Shown here: positions 8,072 to 16,359 of the stretch, piece by piece
How positions within the stretch are numbered: the stretch's first letter is position 1
Layout: every line of letters starts with the position of its first letter
DNA from: Acanthamoeba castellanii str. Neff
Taxonomy: Eukaryota > Discosea > Longamoebia > Acanthamoebidae
Assembly: GCF_000313135.1 (NCBI RefSeq)
Contig: NW_004457501.1
Location: forward strand, 1 to 26,498
Length of the DNA: 26,498 nt
Direction: 5' to 3'
Notes under the pieces: generated by a model
What the model saw: only the letters and a program-made list of their open reading frames with translations
Told to the model about the DNA's origin: nothing
Database searches by the model: none
Made by a program: the position numbers and the translations under genes

Positions 8072-11000
8072 TCACTGCTGGGCGAGCAAACGGCTGATGC
8101 TGGAGGTGACGTCAGACGCGGAGGCAGCGTAGTTCAGCGGCTCGGCTGACATGATGGTGGCTCTGTGTGACACGAAAAGAGAAGGACGCACGTCATGAGC
8201 GGGGGGGGGGGGCTTTGTGCGGTTGGAGTGCCCTATGAGCCCAGGTGACGTACCTGATGCGTTTATCAAAGTTGCCCCAGCTCTCCTCCGCCACGCGCAG
8301 CTTGAGCCGCCACTTGTGGAGGAGGCCCCTGTTCATCACCTCCTCCAGCGCCCTTTGGTCGCTCTGTACCGAACGAATAACGTTCAACGATGCGGGGTCG
8401 AAGGGAAGCAGTGGGGGATGGAAGATGCAGTGCGACGGCTTACCCGATTCTCGCAGATGTCGGCCACCTCGGAGGCGGGAACCCCGAGGAGCGTTGCGCC
8501 CACGTCGTTGAAGACCGTCGCCCACAGCGAGTCCGTGTGATCGATCAGCCGCACCGACATGACGTAGCTGTGGCGGCGCGGCGGTGACACAGCGGACAAA
8601 AAGTGAGCAGTTATCAGGCTGCAGCGTGCGTGTGCGTGTGCGTGTTGCGTGTGCGTGTGCGTGTGCGTGTGCGTGTGCGTGTGCGTGTGCGTGTGCGTGT
8701 GCGTGTGCGAGGGATGGCTCACCGGTATTGGCAGTGATCGTACGATGCGTTACACATCTCGCAGCGATAACTGCCGCCGACGTCGACCACCTGCCAAGCC
8801 AAACGCCAACGCGTGAGCGGTCTTCAAACCAAGAGAAAGAGGAAGAGGCCTGCGGCGCACCTTCCTGGCGCAGCTTTCGTTGGGGCAGGATCGGTAGTAA
8901 GTGTTCCCGCTGATGTCGTACTTGATGAACGCCACGGTGGCGTTCACTACCACGAACGCAGAGCCGCCCTGCACCCCAATCAATGCAACCACCACCGAGG
9001 CTCAACCATCTGACGGAAGTCAAGGGCGTGCGGGTTGAAGAGAGTCGGTACCGACACGTCGAGGGCTTTGATCTCCTGGATGGTCTTCACCGCCTCTGCT
9101 TTGTGCTTCCGTCTGGCGGGGAACAGTCGGGAGGAGCCGTAAGAAGAGGCCTGAGTGGCTCCCTGCAGGGACTGACTCTGCCACCTGTGTGGTTGTGTGT
9201 GAATGAGCGCGAGGGCGCTGACATGGCGGTGCATGTGGGGCATCAATGGGCATGGCGACAATTACCACTGCTTGAGGTCGTGTGCTGCGGGGATGTCCGG
9301 ATTGAGGTACAACGTGGTGTGCGAGAGATGCACCAGCGATTTCCCTGGGTAGTAGCCCATAGCGGGTTTCATTCGTTCAGTCGCACACAGAACGAAGGTT
9401 TCTGCTGAGACACACGATCATACGATCCGATCCACATGCGCGCTGCGCTTACCTTGCCACTCGCTCACTTTGACGCTCTTGAGGCCCAACACGTCCCCGG
9501 CGGAACCCTCGAACGAAGCAGCCTGCCAAAGTTGAACCTCAATCGCACCGTCGCCGATGACGGACGGACGGACGGAGCAAGAGGGAGAGAAGTCATACCG
9601 CTTGGCCCCACAAGGTGAGCTCCACGGATACCTCGCGAGAGCTGAGAGCGAGGGAGCGCTTCTCCAGATCTGTACCGCGCCGTGTGCTGAGAGACACCAG
9701 GTCACCAACGTTGGTGATCACGCCTGGTCAACGCGGATTGATTGTTGTTCGGTCGCGTCAGCCGAGCGGGGCACTCGAACCAAGCGGAGCATTATTGGAA
9801 ACGGGCGATGTGTACCGATGGTGTTGAGGAGGTCGTCGGCCTTCTTTTCTCTGATATCGCTCAGGGGCGCGAAATGACAGACCAGGCCGGGGAAGGTGTC
9901 GGCGACGGCCTCCACGACCGACGCGGGGCTGATGGTGATCTCGTAGTCATTGTTGATGTGTGAGAACTTCTTGTTGGCCACCTTCAGCGTCGCCTTCTCG
10001 ATCGAGTACACCTGCAATATCGCGCACACGCACGCGCACACGCACACTCAATCAGGCTCCTGGCGCAGGGCAAGGGGGCTGAGGGGGAGGTGCGCGCACA
10101 TTGCCCTGCTGGATGATGCTCTCGAATTTGTCAACGGCTTCATTGAACATGACCGCGCGAATCTCGGTGCCGGCAACGTCCATCAGATCGATGGCTAGCA
10201 GCTTCCCGGGTCCGCTGTAGCGTTGGTGGGAAGGAAAGGGGGGGGGGTTAGTAATACCAACACACTACACCAACCCAGACGCTGATGTCGTCGTCGTCGA
10301 CATACCGAGCGGTCTGGTAGTGCTTGACATCCCCCTTGGACGTGACCTTGACCCGAATCGTCCACCGACTCTGTGGGTGTGACACAACAGTCGGCTGGGG
10401 TCAGGGAGCCGGGCAGACAGCTGACGGCCAGGACCGCCGCATCAAGACAGCGGAGGAACGAGATGGGAGGTCAAGCGAGAGTAGGTACGAGGTAGGGATT
10501 GAGATCGGCGACGGAGGTGATGACACCAACGTCGTCCGCCTTCGGCGAGGCCTGTAAGCGCGGCGGCGTAGAGCGGAACGGCGACGCGTGCGTCGAACCG
10601 GAGGTGCGGGGCAGAACAGCGGCCAGCGGCGAGAGGTCGAAGCCGGAGCTGGGCGGAGGCGCGGTCGAAGCGGGAGGCGACGCCGCGGCGCCGAAGGTGA
10701 ACACGGACTTGGCGGGCGTCTTGGGCAGCGCGGAAGCCAGCGCCGAGAGGTTGAAGCTGGGGCTGTGTGTGGAGTACGAAGGCGAGGCCGGGAACGGCGC
10801 AGCAGATGGAGTGGAGGCCTGGGATTGCTGGTCGATGGACTCCAGGTGATCTTCATTGACGATGGCCCGAGGCGGAGACACCAGCTCCAGGTTTAGTATG
10901 ACGATCAGCCTGTTGCAGCAATATGAACAACGTCAGCAGAGCCTCTCTCCCTCTCTCTCTCTTAAAACGAACCCAAACGTGCGCTGCACCTTTTGTCGTG

Positions 11001-11473
11001 CACGCTGGTCACCGCGAAGTCAAGCAGCCGGACGATGGAGCCCGTGGCGAGAGTGCCGCCCTCGACGAGGTGGGCAAGCTGTAACACGCAGACGAACCGA
11101 GAGCTCGAGGGTTAGAAGGTAACCGAGTGCAAGAAGCAGCAGAAGAATCGGGGAAAGTAGTTCTACCTGTGAGGCCAGGAGGGCCATCATGTAGTGCCGC
11201 CCGTCCGACAGGGTCAGCCTGGTATTATGCCCCACGAAAGGGTCTAAATTAAAACTCGCAAAGGAGCAAGTTGAGCTTGGGGGGGGGGTACCGGTAGCGC
11301 GTGGCCGGTGGTGGGTGCCCAGCCGATGGAACCGCCTGTATAGCGCGGTGGGCAACAACTTGGAGCACTGGGTGGTCTGATGTGCTCGCATCTGTGCGCA
11401 TGCGCTCAACGGCCCCTTCGGACAGGACGACATCCTGGGCCGGCGAAGACAAATACGATCCAAACCCGAACAT
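8072..11473 (-). CDS. RPA1: Replication protein A 70-kDa subunit, 690 aa, 16 exons
   Basis: Exons in transcript order: 11473-11292, 11218-11167, 11078-10990, 10909-10489, 10370-10306, 10214-10100, 10011-9816, 9723-9599, 9522-9453, 9344-9266, 9184-9007, 8968-8861, 8790-8723, 8567-8444, 8363-8254, 8162-8072; total 2073 nt, frame kept. It is the large subunit of the nuclear single-strand DNA binding heterotrimer used in replication and repair. Residues 1-108 match the N-terminal protein-interaction OB fold (LSEGAVERM, YRLTLSDGRHYM, LAHLVEGGTL). A Ser/Pro/Ala linker follows to about 248. DBD-A has NPYLSRWTIRVKVTSK, IRAVMFNEAVDKF and ATLKVANKKF. DBD-B has ELTLWGQA and TLYLNPDIP. DBD-C carries the C4 zinc site CPNESC plus CEMC (about residues 552, 557, 570, 573) and ends RATIMSAEPLNY. 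Human RPA1 has 616 residues; the excess is mostly in linkers. The start ATG 11473 is the only nearby in-frame ATG before LSEGA. The 38-nt intron 9006-8969 is the weakest junction. Confidence 0.95.
8201..8212 (-). repeat. C12 tract (G12 on plus strand) in the last RPA1 intron
   Basis: Twelve G on the given strand, i.e. C12 in the RPA1 pre-mRNA, lie within intron 8253-8163. Two similar C10 tracts occur in other RPA1 introns at 10238-10247 and 11279-11288. The latter directly follows the first donor, so that intron begins GTACCCCCCCCCC. Confidence 0.85.
8625..8709. repeat. (GTGTGC)n hexanucleotide microsatellite in an RPA1 intron
   Basis: About 85 bases of near-perfect GTGTGC/GCGTGT repeat with a single interruption near 8644. 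It occupies more than half of the 155-nt intron 8722-8568, which separates the zinc-finger exon from the next DBD-C exon. On the minus strand it reads ACGCAC. Alternating purine-pyrimidine sequence of this type can adopt Z-DNA in vitro; any effect here is unknown. Confidence 0.9.
10024..10048. repeat. Short CA/CG alternating repeat in another RPA1 intron
   Basis: A 25-base alternating run (GCACACGCACGCGC and similar) just upstream, in the transcript sense, of the acceptor at 10012. It is the same sequence type as the longer microsatellite at 8625-8709 in the same gene. Confidence 0.7.
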
Positions 11474-11572
11474 GTTAATCTTCTTCTTCGAAGGTTGGTG
11501 TTGGCAGAAGATTGGGGCAAAGAGATGCAGAAGCTTGTGGCTACGAAATATTTCTTCGAATTGTGCTGTAAT

Positions 11573-12848
11573 TTACAGATTAACGTAAAATATGCAAAAA
11601 TTGAGGGCCACCATCCACCCTGTCTCGTTGATGTAGAGGCGTAAGCTGCGGCACACACCCTGCTTCGATTGCCGGTCTCGTCCGGTCTTGTGTAGCTGGG
11701 CTCGCCAGTCCTGGCAGGCGTAGACGAGGCCCGGGGTGTCGGTGATGCGCAGTTGGTCGCCATCGTCGTCCACGTACCACAGCTCGATCGCCACCCCGCG
11801 GCACTGGAACTGGTGCATGGCCTCCAGCTGGTGCACTACCAGCGAGAAGTCCAGCTTCCGTTCGTTGACGCGCAGCAGCGAGACGTCGAGGCCCTCGGCC
11901 AGCGACGCCTTGTGGAAGACGGCCTTGATCGCCAGGTCGCCGAACATCGACTCGTACGCGAGCGACGTGCTGGCGGTGGGCGCCGTCGGCACCACGCCCG
12001 ACGACAGCGGGCTGATGAGCTGCGGCGGCGACTGCATAGGCAGCAGGCCGGTCAGATCGGTGCTTCCTGAACCGCGACGGCCATAGGTCGCGATGGCTGG
12101 TGGTAGCGAGAGGTGATGTGACTGCGAAGCCACGAAGCCGCTGTTGCTACGGGGCAGTGCCATCGGCGATGATCGACCGCTGAGCACTTCGCCACCCGAG
12201 CCAGCCTGGTGGTGATGAGCAATAGGGCTGAACGAGAAGCTGGTGGGCACGGGGAGGAACGAGGTGGTGGCCGATCGGGTCCAGGGCGGGCGGCCAGGTT
12301 CCTCGTCATCGGCATCGTCGTGGATCGTCTCCTCGGGCTGCATGTGGTGGTCCAGCTGCTCGTCGCTCACCGCGCGTGGCAGCTTGGGCGACTTCTTGCT
12401 GGCCCTCCGCGCCACCGTCGAGCTCTTATTCCTGAACCTGGAGAACAGTCGCTCGAGCCGACCGCTGTTTGTCGGCGCGCGGCCGGGCGACAGCAGCCCT
12501 GCGAGCGAGTCTTGGCTCTGTACGGAGGCCATGGGCAGGTGGAGTTGGGCCGACTTCTTGCGCGGCAGCGGCGGCGTCGATAGGGTGAGGTGACTCGAGG
12601 TCCGAGGCGCGACGGGGGAACAGGGGACCGAGGTGAAGACATAGGCGCTATCGCCCACCCGGCGCATGCGGGGGGAGTTGATGGGAGAGGAGAGGGGACT
12701 GATGTTGGGGGTGGAGTGGTTGCTTGTGTCGGTGTAGGAGGCCGACTCCTCCGAGTCCTCCGACGCACCGCCAAAGTCGAGCTTCCGCCCGATCCTGGGC
12801 TGTTCCGCGCTACTCGTTACCCGAGGGTAACTAAGATTACCCGAGGGA
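11573..12848 (-). CDS. PB1-domain protein, 5' end lost at a retroelement insertion
   Basis: One long exon is open from the element boundary at 12848 to a TAA at 11575-11573. The first ATG in this frame is 12667 (364 codons). However, 60 codons of credible coding sequence precede it up to the element, with an acidic-serine segment (ASEDSEESASYTDTSNHS), so the native start very probably lay beyond the insertion. Most of the protein is disordered Ser/Pro-rich sequence with a basic patch (RLFSRFRNKSSTVARR). A PB1 domain lies near the C-terminus: the first strand is AIKAVFHKASL with the conserved Lys, and the acidic OPCA loop is ELWYVDDDGDQLRIT. Both interaction faces are therefore present. PB1 domains join kinases, autophagy receptors and polarity proteins by front-to-back pairing; no second domain shows the pathway. 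The stop is 100 bases from the RPA1 start, so the genes are tightly tandem. Confidence 0.72.
12816..12847. repeat. Palindrome plus direct repeat abutting the left end of the element
   Basis: GTTACCCGAGGGTAAC at 12816-12831 is a perfect 7-bp stem with a GA loop. The core TTACCCGAGGG is repeated at 12837-12847, offset by 20 bp and ending one base before the terminal repeat. It lies on the presumed host side of the boundary. Confidence 0.75.
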
Positions 12849-12900
12849 AGGGGAACACTTCTGTGTTGTTTTAATATTTATTTTATTTCGTGTCTACAAC
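12849..12900 (+). repeat. Left terminal inverted repeat, 52 bp
   Basis: It starts AGGGGAACACTTCTG and ends TGTCTACAAC. Base-by-base comparison with the reverse complement of 16308-16359 shows no mismatch over 52 bases; identity stops at once on both sides. Confidence 0.97.
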
Positions 12901-12940
12901 AATAAAATAATAAATATTAAAACAATCCCCGTATTCGGGG
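12866..12940. other. Subterminal AT hairpin and GC hairpin at the left end of the element
   Basis: Positions 12866-12881 are the perfect reverse complement of 12910-12925 (16 bp), with partial pairing continuing inwards, so half of the left terminal repeat can fold back on the adjacent internal sequence. Immediately after comes CCCCGTATTCGGGG at 12927-12940 (5-bp stem, TATT loop), followed by a T-rich run. The structure is absent at the right end, where the recombinase frame abuts the repeat. It could reflect part of the internal complementary structure of DIRS elements or a transcript-end signal; this is inference. Confidence 0.6.
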
Positions 12941-13004
12941 TTCTTCTTTTTTCCTCGAGCTGTAAGCATCGCGCGGACTAGCCGTGCTATCCGCTTCGTT
13001 GCGA

Positions 13005-13931
13005 ATGGAGGACAACAAATCGTCCTCTTCATCGCCCCCAGCGATTCAACGTCCAAACCATGACGAGCGGGAAGACCGCTTCATGGCCCTCCTCGAGATG
13101 ATCGCGGAACGACTGCAACCGGCAGCGACCGCGGTCGCCTCACCCCCCAAGTCCACCAAACCGGTGGCTGACGAACCTCGCGTGGTACAACCAGAAGCCC
13201 CTCGCCAGTTAGCCCAAGAACTCGCCCAAAAACGTGCGGACCACAAGGGCAAAATCGCGGCTGACGACGAGGACGAAGTCGAGGAAAGCGAAGACGAGGC
13301 CCAACCGGCCGTCTACGCCCCTCACGCGCTTCCTACCGCTGCGACCGCGACCCCGGACTTCGTCAACAATCTCGACCCACGAGACGAATGGCTCCATGAT
13401 GCCAACGAGCTCATCGAACGATCTACCTATCGGGTACATATCGGCTCGATGTGCGAATTCCCGAAGAGCGAGGGCGTGGGATTCTCGAAGGAAGACCTCT
13501 CCCACGTCACTAATCTTCGGAAGACGTTCAAGGCACAGAAGACCCTTCTCCGCCTGTGCGTACTCATGGCGCAACGCCACGAGGAACTCGCCGACGAGAT
13601 CGGCACCTTCGCCACGGCGACCCTCTACGTGATGAAGACCATCCTCGACGCCCGCGACCAGATGCTCATCCGTCGCAAGTACGGCGAGGAGACGCTACAA
13701 CAGTTCAACGCGCTCCCCGGCTCATCACTACACGGAGAACGGCGCACCCGCCTCATGGACGCCATCACGCTCGCCAAGGCGGCCGCGAAAACCTCCAACT
13801 CCAAGCGCGGCTCAGGAACGGGCCAGGCGCAACACCGATCGAAACCTCAATCCAACAAGTACACGAAGCCATTCAACAAGAGCACATCAACCAAGAGCCA
13901 CGGTGCCAGCGCGGGCACCAATGCGAACTAG
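13005..13931 (+). CDS. Gag-like ORF1 of the DIRS-like element, 308 aa
   Basis: An uninterrupted frame runs from ATG 13005 to the TAG at 13929-13931. The product is hydrophilic, with a Ser/Pro-rich start, an acidic segment near residues 85-100 (DDEDEVEESEDEA), a predicted helical middle (KTLLRLCVLMAQRHEELADE, ATLYVMKTILDARDQML) and a basic, Ser/Asn-rich tail with many lysines. This is the usual layout of DIRS/Ngaro ORF1 (structural protein that binds element RNA), although no zinc knuckle is seen. Assignment rests on position upstream of RT and on composition. Unlike ORF2, it is intact and CpG-rich. Confidence 0.7.
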   Translation: MEDNKSSSSSPPAIQRPNHDEREDRFMALLEMIAERLQPAATAVASPPKSTKPVADEPRVVQPEAPRQLAQELAQKRADHKGKIAADDEDEVEESEDEAQPAVYAPHALPTAATATPDFVNNLDPRDEWLHDANELIERSTYRVHIGSMCEFPKSEGVGFSKEDLSHVTNLRKTFKAQKTLLRLCVLMAQRHEELADEIGTFATATLYVMKTILDARDQMLIRRKYGEETLQQFNALPGSSLHGERRTRLMDAITLAKAAAKTSNSKRGSGTGQAQHRSKPQSNKYTKPFNKSTSTKSHGASAGTNAN

Positions 13932-13969
13932 TGTCCCACACGTCGACGCCTCCGTCCCTCCCCCAGGGG

Positions 13970-15769
13970 ATGGAGGAACAAAGCCGAAGCGATTCACCAA
14001 GCGAACGGCCCGGCTTCAACTCTTGACTGAGCGAGTGGCGCAAGATTGGTGCGCCATTCTCAGTGCTACGTTGGATCGAGAGGGGGGTTCCCCTGCCTCT
14101 CCACAACGTTCCCCAGCTTCATGTCCTCCACAACCACCATCTGGACGATCTCCAGACGACGTTCGTGGAGGAAGAGATCGACCAACTCATCCGCTCGGGG
14201 GCCATCCGGCTCCTGGGCTCGAACGAGTTGGCCTTTGTATCACCCATTGGGGTGGTACTGAAGAAAAACGGCAAGAGCCGCCTCATCATCAATATGCGGC
14301 TCCTCAACGTCTCAGTGTCGCCGCCGAAGTTCAAGTACAAGGATCTCTCAACCCTCACGCCCCTTCTCCAGAGCGGCGACTTCATCACAACGATCAACCT
14401 GAAGGACGGCTTCCATCACGTCTCCATCCTCCCAGCCCACCAACACCTCCTAGCCTTCGCCTGGCAGAACCAGATGTATGCATTCCAAGTCCTTCCATTC
14501 AGCCTAGCAGCCTCACCCTGGATCTTCACACATTACGTCCATGCAACAGTGCAATTCCTACATCACCAGGGCATCCAAGCAATGGCCTACATGGACAACG
14601 TCATCATCCTCAGCCAGAGCTACACCAAAGCCCATCACCACACCACCTTCACTCTCCACCTCTTCAAGAAGCTGGGGTGGGTAGTGAACACCAAGAAGTC
14701 CAACACCACCCCAAGCCAGTGCAAGGAGTTCCTCAGGCTGATGGTCAACACATCATCGACCCCCACATTCCATGTTCCCCTGAGGAAAGCCCACAACCTA
14801 CAACACAACATCAACCATCTCCTCCAACACGCCAAGACGCACAGATCAGTCCCAGTCCAGCGCCTGGCAGCAGTTGTCAGCCAGGGCATGGCCCTCACAA
14901 GAGCAATTCTCCCGGCAAAGCTCCTGCTTCACAATGCCTACCACAACATTGGCCAGCGGACAAGCTGGAACAGCTCCATCAAGCTCTCACCAGCGACCAC
15001 CAACAACCTCAAGGAGTGGCGCCACAGCCTCTCCACGTGGAACGGGAGGATCGCAGTCCTCCGCCCACACGACGTCATCCTCGAAACCAACGCCTCCCTA
15101 AGTGGCTGGGGAGCGAGTTCAAGCTGTCAGACCCTTACGGCAGCAGGCTGGTGGTCGAGCGACGACAGCAAGAGCCACATCAACATCCTCAAGCTTGCCA
15201 CGGTGCGCAACACAATCCTTGCCCTGCAACCACACCTTCAAGGAAAAGCGATCCTCATGCGATGCAACAACATCGCGACGGTGGCCCACCTCAACCACAT
15301 GGGCGGACAGAGCGTAGCCATGAACAGGGTTCAGAAGGAGATCCATCTCCTCTGCAAACGCCTCCACATCCAACTCTCATCGGCGTACCTTCCTGGCCTC
15401 TGCAACAGCGAAGCCGACCGCCTCAGCCGTCTCCACCCTCACCACGAATGGCATCTCTCGAGAGAGGCCTTTGAATCAATCAACAAGAAGTGGGGTCCCC
15501 ACTCCATCGACCAGACGGCAACCAGGGAGAACAGACAACTCCCACGGTTCAATTCAAGATTCATGGAAGCAGACGGCGAAGCCACGGACTGCCTCCTCCA
15601 AGACTGGAGGAACGACAACAACTGGACAGCGCCCCCAATCGCCCTCATCCCTCACATCCTCAACCTCGTGGAGCGCCAAGGAGTGACCGCCACAATCGTG
15701 GCCCCCATCTGGCCGGGCTGCAGGTGGGCCAGTCACCTGCAGCGGCTGTTGATCAACTCCCCGGTCTGA
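13970..15769 (+). pseudogene. DIRS-type reverse transcriptase/RNase H (ORF2), decayed
   Basis: The frame is readable from an ATG at 13970 to a TGA ending 15769, with an in-frame TGA at 14024-14026 just before the conserved RT start (SEWRKIGA, VLRWIERG). RT blocks follow in order: GVVLKKNGKSRLI, FKYKDL, motif A as INLKDGF (14390-14410), LPFSL, and motif C as YMDN (14588-14599). RNase H follows with ETNASLSGWGA (15083-15115), HINILKL, RCNN and SEADRLSRL. The DIRS-specific downstream block (QLPRFNSR, then PPIALIPHIL) is also present. The first RT aspartate and the last aspartate of the YxDD box are Asn; in RNase H two aspartates are Asn and the glutamate is Lys. The order and family are clear; activity is not expected. 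Frame 1 across the same region stays open for 523 codons, but its product is Pro/His/Gln repeat-like and is treated as a shadow. Confidence 0.85.
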
Positions 15770-16314
15770 ATTCCAATGAACTCGACCAGCTTCACCAGCA
15801 GATTTGACAGCACACCCAAGCCACTCCACAACAAGCGATGGCGTTGGGCAGCCTTCAGGATCTCTGGCTGCCCAACCCAGCTGGATGGTCCCCAGCTGCA
15901 GCCAACCTGCTCAACCAGGCGCTCGTGGCATCCACCTGGTGTTGATACGCTGGCAATCTCCGCCGCTTCCGCAGCTACTGCCTGAGCCACGGGCACAGCT
16001 TCCCCCCACAGCAGCCCGTAGCGGTGGGGCTAGTTGCCAGCTTCCTGGAGTCCACCACCAGGAGCAGCCAGCGCCCCCGATCGACAATCGCCAGCCTCTC
16101 CGCGGCCATCGGAGCCCTCTACGAGGCAGCAGACTTCCACCCAACCAGAGACCCCCTCCTCGGACGGGTCAAGAAAGCAATTATTCGGAGCCGTACGACA
16201 CGACCAGTAGAGCACGGCTCCACCTTCGACACTTCCAAACTACGCGACCTGTTTGTAAGCTGGGGCGACGAGCCCTCGCTCAAACAAACCAGAACGAAAC
16301 TCCTGGAGTTGTAG
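15721..16314 (+). pseudogene. Tyrosine recombinase N-terminal remnant (ORF3)
   Basis: In the frame that overlaps the end of ORF2 there is a recombinase-like N-terminal (core-binding) region: LGSLQDLWLP, ALVASTW, LRRFRSYCLSHGHSFP, FLESTTRSSQRPRSTI, LSAAIGALYEA and KLRDLFVSW. It is broken by TGA codons at 15805-15807 and 15943-15945 and ends at a TAG at 16312-16314 inside the right terminal repeat. The whole catalytic domain, with its Arg, His-x-x-Arg and Tyr boxes, is missing; truncation falls just after TRTKLLEL, where the first catalytic block should begin. The family call rests on the SAM-like pattern and on its position after RT/RNase H. Confidence 0.72.
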
Positions 16315-16359
16315 ACACGAAATAAAATAAATATTAAAACAACACAGAAGTGTTCCCCT
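16308..16359 (-). repeat. Right terminal inverted repeat, 52 bp
   Basis: Perfect reverse complement of 12849-12900. It contains the stop codon of the truncated recombinase frame. Three bases outside it lies GTTGGATAATCCAAC (16363-16377), a palindrome with a 7-bp stem. Confidence 0.97.

Larger units (their letters stand above)
12849..16359 (+). mobile_element. DIRS-like (tyrosine-recombinase) retroelement, 3.5 kb, decayed
   Basis: The element is bounded by perfect 52-bp inverted repeats. It encodes, in order, a gag-like frame, a DIRS-type RT/RNase H frame and the N-terminal part of a tyrosine recombinase. There are no long direct terminal repeats and no target-site duplication can be seen, as expected for DIRS/Ngaro-type elements, which integrate by recombination. 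The internal complementary region normal in DIRS elements is absent, and the recombinase catalytic domain is missing, so this copy has a 3' internal deletion. The RT frame has an in-frame stop and lost catalytic residues. The copy cannot be autonomous. Identical ends suggest that it moved recently, or was repaired recently, despite old coding damage. Confidence 0.88.

Noticed and set aside
8384..8722. Frame encoding a His-Thr repeat across 8625-8709
   Set aside because: It is the translated intronic microsatellite. The RPA1 exons on either side join in frame without it.
14024..14026. TGA read as selenocysteine, Trp or programmed readthrough in ORF2
   Set aside because: The same element has two more TGA codons in the recombinase frame and lost catalytic residues, all fitting CpG decay. 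Other genes here use TGA as a normal stop (4485-4487).
14291..15268. A-to-I RNA editing restoring the Asn codons to Asp
   Set aside because: Formally possible for Asn to Asp, but the TGA stops would need C-to-U reversal, and the strict CpG context fits DNA decay better.
13903..15474. A 523-codon open frame overlapping the RT gene on the same strand
   Set aside because: Its product is Pro/His/Gln/Ser simple sequence. It is open because the A/C-rich, CpG-poor DNA lacks stops in that frame. The RT frame has the conserved motifs.
12849..16359. Cut-and-paste DNA transposon with terminal inverted repeats
   Set aside because: No transposase frame and no target-site duplication. RT/RNase H plus a tyrosine-recombinase remnant fit DIRS-like elements.
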